The translations under genes were made by a program, and so were the position numbers. From Ophiothrix spiculata (lineage: Eukaryota; Echinodermata; Ophiuroidea; Amphilepidida; Ophiotrichidae), in the NCBI GenBank assembly GCA_000969725.1, contig JXSR01S018731.1: a DNA stretch of 23,099 bases. The stretch is one strand, 5' to 3'. Shown one piece after another: positions 18,468-23,099 of this stretch; the stretch's first letter is position 1, and every line of letters starts with the position of its first letter. The notes under the pieces were generated by a model. It searched no databases and was not told the origin of the DNA. It was given only the letters and a program-made list of their open reading frames with translations.

Positions 18468-18481
18468 TATTATAAGGGAGT

Positions 18482-18953
18482 TAATTGATATGTATTGTAT
18501 GAAAGCTTTTTGCTATGAAGAGCATGATTGTAGTTTAAAAAAGAAAAGAAATAAAATCCGATCAAAAATTCAGCAGCATGTATATGCATGCATGGTCAAT
18601 CCTATCGAATACCTTGGGTGGTTTCAGAGTAACTGTCATAGTTGTTGCAATGTCATAATGAGATCAAATTGTCATCAAGTGTGTATAAAATCAACCTTGA
18701 TGTTGTAAGAAAATGTCATGACATGACAAGTCAAACACCTTTCTGTTTCAATCATTACATCAAGTTATGAAAAGTTTTAAGTATTTGCAACTTTTTACAA
18801 CATTCTTGTGCAGCAAAAATGCAAATGAGTTTTTTGCGCAACAGCTATTGAATCGCATCGACTGGTATTACTGCATCTACACTTCTGCTCCAAAGTAGAA
18901 ACGTAGCATGTGCATTTTTTTTCTTTGGAAGATTCATGCAGGGATTTGTATAA
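18482..18953. other. Non-coding stretch, nothing recognised
   Basis: AT-rich sequence between two repeat elements. A ~100-codon open frame that starts inside the hairpin array has no recognisable domain. Confidence 0.5.
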
Positions 18954-19292
18954 CCCAGGGGAGGGGGCACTCACATTTGTGAGCAGGTCTCTTATGTCCG
19001 GCGGTCAAGACCCCCTTTTTCAGGCTGCCAGGCCACTCACTAGATCCTCATTTTTAGCACGTTTCAGTTCTTTAGACCCTTTTTTGAGGAAAATTTATAA
19101 TCAAAATTTTAGCTCAAACTCCAAATATTGATCAGAAAATGGGGAAATTTTCAGCTGAGAAGGCTATTTTTGGCCAAAATTTAAGTTCACCAGACCCCCC
19201 AAAATCAGTTTCAAAGATCTATTTTTTTACCTGACCCCAATTTTGGCACTTCGCGCATGCTATACCCCTTTCAAAGTTGAGTGCCCCCCTGG
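18954..19292. mobile_element. Repeat family B element with CCAGGGG...GGGGGCACTCA ends
   Basis: The left end CCCAGGGGAGGGGGCACTCA and right end TTGAGTGCCCCCCTGG are inverted matches. The early part (GTGAGCAGGTCTCTTATG, then CGGTCAAGACC) is shared with the copy at 4477. About 339 bp and non-coding. Confidence 0.75.
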
Positions 19293-19738
19293 ATGTATAG
19301 CTGTATGAAACAAGTGTAAATACATCCTTGTTGCTTTTGAGCAGATTGATGTGAAATTGGACTTTTAATGGGAGTATTGCACATACTGCGTTTTTACTTT
19401 GTACAATGACAATAGTCTGAAACCATCTTACACACCAATTGTCTATCCAAATCACCCATAACATGTTTGCATACTTCACATCATTATACGCATCTCAGCC
19501 TCGGGAGAGACTCCGACAGCCGTGGAGGGCGCCAGTGGGACTCGTCGACACAGGGAAAAGGCAGTACCAGCAATCAAAGTGATACTGGGGCGAGGCGAGT
19601 TAAAATTTTGCCACATCATTGGTTGTTATGGCAACATTGTCGCTATATTGCCATGGCAACCAAACTTTGCTTTAGCAATGGCACTGATATGCTGGCATCA
19701 TGGCATGGATTTCATAACAATATGCCTGCTACTGTGCG
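19293..19738. other. Non-coding stretch with a GC-rich patch at 19490-19605
   Basis: Mostly AT-rich, with a CpG-containing patch after TCTCAG at 19498. Read as a cassette it would encode a hydrophilic Ser/Gly-rich peptide, but no proper donor follows. Confidence 0.4.
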
Positions 19739-19762
19739 CTGCCTGCCTGCCTGCCTGCCTGC
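19739..19762 (+). repeat. Microsatellite (CTGC)6
   Basis: Six perfect CTGC units. Confidence 0.9.
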
Positions 19763-19790
19763 ACATCTTTGATTCACAACGTTTTATTTT

Positions 19791-19985
19791 ACTGCAAATA
19801 TATCCTCATTTTTTGCTCATTTTTACAGCAAACGTATTCTCATTTTTGCTAGGTTTTACAGCAAACGTATTCTCATTATTGATAAGTTTTACAGCAAATG
19901 TATTCTCATTATTGCTCAGTTTACAGCAAACGTATTCTCATTAAATTGATAAGTTTTACAGCAAGCGAATTCTCATTTTGCTATG
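19791..19985 (+). repeat. Minisatellite, unit TTTACAGCAAACGTATTCTC plus variable tail
   Basis: About five to six units of roughly 35-40 bp, each with TTTACAGCAAACGTATTCTC followed by ATT and a variable T/GA-rich tail. It gives a spurious Phe/Leu-rich open frame. Confidence 0.88.
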
Positions 19986-20759
19986 TTCTTTTCATGCTCT
20001 TTATCAGCAGTTTATGGAAATGTTATTCCATATGTATAAATATTTTTATTAACAAAGCAGCCATTGTAATCAATATTATTCTGTGTATCAATTGCCATCT
20101 TTGTCTATGTTGCTTATTAAAACCAAATATATAAACAGAGCGACAACTCTATAGCCAAGATAACAATAATAGCTGCCATGTTGAACCACTGAAGAGCTTT
20201 TTGGTGGTAATCAGGTCTGATTACTGAAACCAATCAAAGTTGTTCCAGAACTTTAAAACAATTTACATTGATGTAGCAATGAGGAGGAGGGAAGGGGGAT
20301 GGTAGGGGTCAAGTGAATTGATTTTGTACAACAAATTAGCCTTTGAGATTTCTTTTGTCAAGTGAACTGATATGCTTGTCAAAAATAGCCTTCAGAATTT
20401 TTCAAATTTCTTGATTAACTTTTACAGATTGGGATAAAACATTGCATTTTTCTCAAAAAGAACTAAATCATGCGACAAAAGGTGTCTAATGAGCAGCATG
20501 AACTGTGTGTGTCCTCAGGAGTTGCAACTTTGTTTTTGAGAAACGATATACAAAAGTGAAAAATATGGAATGATGCACAATAAAACCCAAATTTTGCTCT
20601 TTTTAGGTCTAGTATTGAGTGGTATTTGTTACTAAGAATTCTTTCAAATTTGTAATCACTAGTTCACTGCATAGCCTGTTATAGTATGGACTGGTTTCAG
20701 GATGTGGTTGCTACTCTTATGCACATGACACCTGTTCTTTAAGCCTGAAATCTTGCTGG
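19986..20759. other. Non-coding stretch, nothing recognised
   Basis: AT-rich sequence with no recognised exon, RNA gene or clear inverted repeat. Confidence 0.5.
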
Positions 20760-21073
20760 TTGGATTTTGGTCTGCAATTTAAAGTGCCTTGTACATGCAA
20801 AAATTCCAATCGTGCACCAGGCTAAGATACACCTATTGTTATGCAAATAATTATGCAAAATTTCAATTACACTCATGCACAATGAGTATTTTGTTGCAGC
20901 TATATTTAAATGACTTGTACAACATGCATAAATCTCTAAGCTACACAAGGACTTGTAATCTACTGTTCTGTTTTGTACAATCATAATCTCAATCCTGCAC
21001 AAAGGCTGGTTGACTTGTGATCAGCTATTTTCTTGTCCAACATGCAAACATCTCAGTTGTGCACAAGGGCTTG
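20760..21073 (+). repeat. Degenerate ~65-75-bp minisatellite, left part
   Basis: Diverged units with the motifs GTGACTTGTACAACATGCA, AATCTCAATCNTGCACAAGG and CTNTTGATCTGCTATTT in order. The array is split at 21074 by an inserted element and resumes at 21543. Confidence 0.75.
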
Positions 21074-21077
21074 TAAA

Positions 21078-21538
21078 GGACATACACCATCAAATCACTA
21101 CACATTTTGTGTAATGGTTTTATTTCCGTTAAAAAAGTGAAGTTTTTGCAGCACAAGGGTCTCTTTAGAAACCTTTCCATAACATTTGTGTGTCAAATTT
21201 TAGTTTAAATTTAAGAATAAAGTCTTTACAATACATTGATGATCGTAAAATTCAAACTTTTAATCATCACAGAAAAGTAGGCTTTCGGAGGGTTAAAATG
21301 GCGATATTGCGTTTTCAGACCAAAAAACTGGTAAAAATATCAGGGGCTAACTTTAGGCTCCTGTAGTGCAAAATGAGATGGAAGGCCCCCATACATGGAA
21401 ACATATATCAAAATTTGAAAAAATTCCAATCCATTGATATACAGTTTACACCAAAAATATTGACACAAAAGCCTTAAAACGAGCACCAAAGATGTATGTA
21501 TGTATTTCAATGGGAGGTTCGATTGGTGGTGTGCGTCC
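21078..21538. mobile_element. Element inserted in the minisatellite, flanked by TAAA
   Basis: The ends GGACATACACCA and TGGTGTGCGTCC are inverted matches. TAAA lies on both sides (21074-21077, 21539-21542). Removing the element and one TAAA restores the minisatellite phrase CTTGTAAACTATTG, matching CTTGCAAACTATTG in another unit. It is 461 bp and non-coding. Confidence 0.88.
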
Positions 21539-21542
21539 TAAA

Positions 21543-21790
21543 CTATTGGTCTGTTATTTTAAGTAACATGCAAAAGTTTCAATCCTGCACAAGATCATGT
21601 TGCCTATTGATCTGCTATTTCAAGTGACTTGTACAACATGCAGAAATCTCATGCACGGGTGCTTGCAAACTATTGATTTGTAATTTTCAAGTAAGTGTAC
21701 ATGCAAAAGTTTCAGTCATGCACAAAGGCTTCTAGCCTTTAATTGTTCTGCTACTTTAAGTGACTTTTTCGCAAAAATCTCAATTCTACA
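21543..21790 (+). repeat. Degenerate ~65-75-bp minisatellite, right part
   Basis: Continuation of the array with the same motifs (TTTTAAGTAACATGC, GTTTCAATCCTGCACAAG, TTGATCTGCTATTTCAAG). Confidence 0.75.
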
Positions 21791-22056
21791 TGCTTCTACA
21801 TGCTATAGTCTTGCATGAGACATGCTAAATTACTATACCTCATAGATATTTATAAGGAAACCACAAAATACAATTGGTCAGGTAAACTTGATGCGTATGA
21901 TAGTATTTTGCCTACTTCCCCCAAGTGCGCGTAACGCCCACGTAGGGAAAAAAAATTGAAAAACTACCGTACCCCCGTAATCATATATTACTTATCAGTT
22001 GGAAATTCATATGGTGACCGAGAAGAATTAACATTTTTGTGTGATTTTTTGATGTG

Positions 22057-22139
22057 TTAACCCTTTGAACCCAACAAGCCGGCTCATGTGTACATGAAGT
22101 CAGGGGTACCACTTGGGATGGCCAGGTTTCAATGGGTTA
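22057..22139. mobile_element. Very short inverted-repeat element TTAACCCTTTGAACC...GGTTTCAATGGGTTA
   Basis: 83 bp with near-matching inverted ends and the palindrome TCATGTGTACATGA in the middle. Possibly a tiny MITE. Confidence 0.55.
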
Positions 22140-22202
22140 TCTTCACATTCAGTGAAATATTTATGAGGTACAGTAAAACAAATACAACATGGTTTATTTC
22201 CA

Positions 22203-22290
22203 GAAGTATTGAAAATACTTGAAAATTGCTTCACGTCGAGAAGTAGTCACACGCATCCAACACCGAGAAATCAGGAATTTTCAATACTTC
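22203..22290. repeat. Foldback with 14-bp perfect arms GAAGTATTGAAAAT
   Basis: GAAGTATTGAAAAT (22203-22216) and ATTTTCAATACTTC (22277-22290) are exact inverted repeats, 60 bases apart, just before the next element. Confidence 0.75.
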
Positions 22291-22298
22291 CCTCTATA

Positions 22299-22488
22299 CA
22301 GGGGTGTGATTCTTCTGGATTTTTCCAGATTTTTTGTGTAGATTTCAGGATTTTTTTGTTCAAAATTTCCGCTATTTTATTTGTTTTTATTTTATTCGGT
22401 CTGGGTCATTCTAGACCAGTTTTACGCAGGTTTTTCAGGATTTTTCACAGCAGCCGGGATTTTTTCCAAAAGGCCAATCACACCCCTG
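22299..22488. mobile_element. CAGGGGTG-ended MITE flanked by TCTATA
   Basis: The ends CAGGGGTGTGATT and AATCACACCCCTG are perfect inverted repeats. TCTATA flanks both sides (22293-22298, 22489-22494). CAGGGGTG-type ends are typical of hAT elements, though those usually leave 8-bp duplications. It is 190 bp, with repeated GATTTTT inside. Confidence 0.85.
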
Positions 22489-22570
22489 TCTATAGAATGT
22501 TGTATTTGTATAATATATAACATGTAGGTTACATTGGGGCTCTCCACACGACAAATTTATTTGTACTTCG

Positions 22571-22854
22571 CATATCTACAATCAGGGAAAAAAAGTCGTT
22601 GGAATACTACAGTCTTTTCAGGTGCATTCATCCGTTTAAAACACTAGAAATTGCAGTAAGAGATGGATAAAGTTGTAGGCAATGAAGAACTCTTCTCTTC
22701 TGACCATCCCCTTCCTCACCCCTGTTTCAATGTTGGATGTAAAGATGATCCTTGTGTACGGATCAACATTGAGTGGGGGACGGGGAAAGCGTGCAAAATC
22801 AATGACATTCACAGATAATTGTGCCAAGACTTTCTTCCCTGATTGTAGATGCAT
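22571..22854. mobile_element. Inverted-repeat element CATATCTACAATCAGGGAA
   Basis: CATATCTACAATCAGGGAA at 22571 is matched in reverse by TTCCCTGATTGTAGATGCATG ending near 22854; each arm is about 27 bp. The open frames covering it on both strands show no transposase features. Confidence 0.7.
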
Positions 22855-23099
22855 GTATACCCCCGGTCAAAAGTGTTTGCGCATCAAACCTTTAACCAGC
22901 CATATCTCAAGAACCGTTCATCATTTGCGCATGATTTTTTCGGATTTATATTTTACATACATATATCTAAAAAACTCAACAAGAATTGCATTTACCGCAT
23001 TTGAAAATATGGCGTGCTAAACATATTGTGTACTTTCTTCTGCACATAATAAACGGTGTTTAAATACATAACTGCACATTTGTTGGAAAACCTTTTACC
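22855..23099. other. Window end, nothing recognised
   Basis: AT-rich non-coding sequence with no exon matching the ITPR continuation. Confidence 0.5.

Noticed and set aside
19522-20134. Phe/Leu-rich open frames that look like membrane proteins
   Set aside because: They arise from the T-rich minisatellite and the CTGC repeat; the hydrophobicity reflects base composition.
22636-23020. 112-codon plus-strand and 72-codon minus-strand open frames near the window end
   Set aside because: They overlap an inverted-repeat element, have no recognisable domain, and are a length expected by chance here.
1-23099. CRISPR array, operon or other prokaryotic system
   Set aside because: Spliced receptor exons show animal nuclear DNA. 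The repeat arrays are minisatellites or foldbacks without regular spacers or associated genes.

Overview
The window is nuclear DNA from an animal, most likely an invertebrate deuterostome (echinoderm- or hemichordate-like); I infer this from protein similarity and repeat style and cannot name the species. It is AT-rich and intron-rich and holds no bacterial-type gene structure. One gene can be identified with confidence: the plus-strand inositol 1,4,5-trisphosphate receptor (ITPR), an endoplasmic-reticulum Ca2+-release channel. Eight consecutive coding exons (2849-2995, 4364-4459, 6887-7047, 8875-8974, 10127-10287, 10958-11099, 12379-12540, 16255-16427) join in phase through GT-AG introns. They encode about 381 residues that match roughly residues 237-629 of the vertebrate receptor: the second half of the MIR/beta-trefoil region and the first part of the RIH/armadillo region, which together form the InsP3-binding core. 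Exons before 2849 and after 16427 lie outside the window.

The most unusual feature is the 8.87-12.75 kb stretch. Three of the four receptor exons there (4, 6 and 7) are followed at once by tandem copies of their own 3' part, 5' splice site and first bases of intron, with periods of 133-153 bp. Exon 4 is present four times; copies 2-4 share a stop and have no 3' splice site, and the spacers between copies carry guanine-quadruplex motifs. Exon 6 has two partial copies; the first is intact, has a 3' splice site, and is phase-compatible as an alternative to exon 6. Exon 7 has one near-complete partial copy that would act as a frameshifting poison exon. Intron 4 also carries a 143-bp-spaced direct repeat.

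The rest is intron and possibly further intronic or flanking DNA rich in short inverted-repeat elements (MITE-like). These include two different elements flanked by TTAA, one flanked by GTCTACT, one flanked by TAAA that has split a minisatellite, one CAGGGGTG-ended element, three copies of one strongly palindromic family in introns 4 and 7, and a 0.6-kb hairpin made of two opposed arrays of a ~26-bp repeat (17.88-18.47 kb). Two minisatellites, a CTGC microsatellite and a 21-base G tract are also present. After 16427 I see no further convincing exon, so the next intron is probably longer than 6.6 kb.
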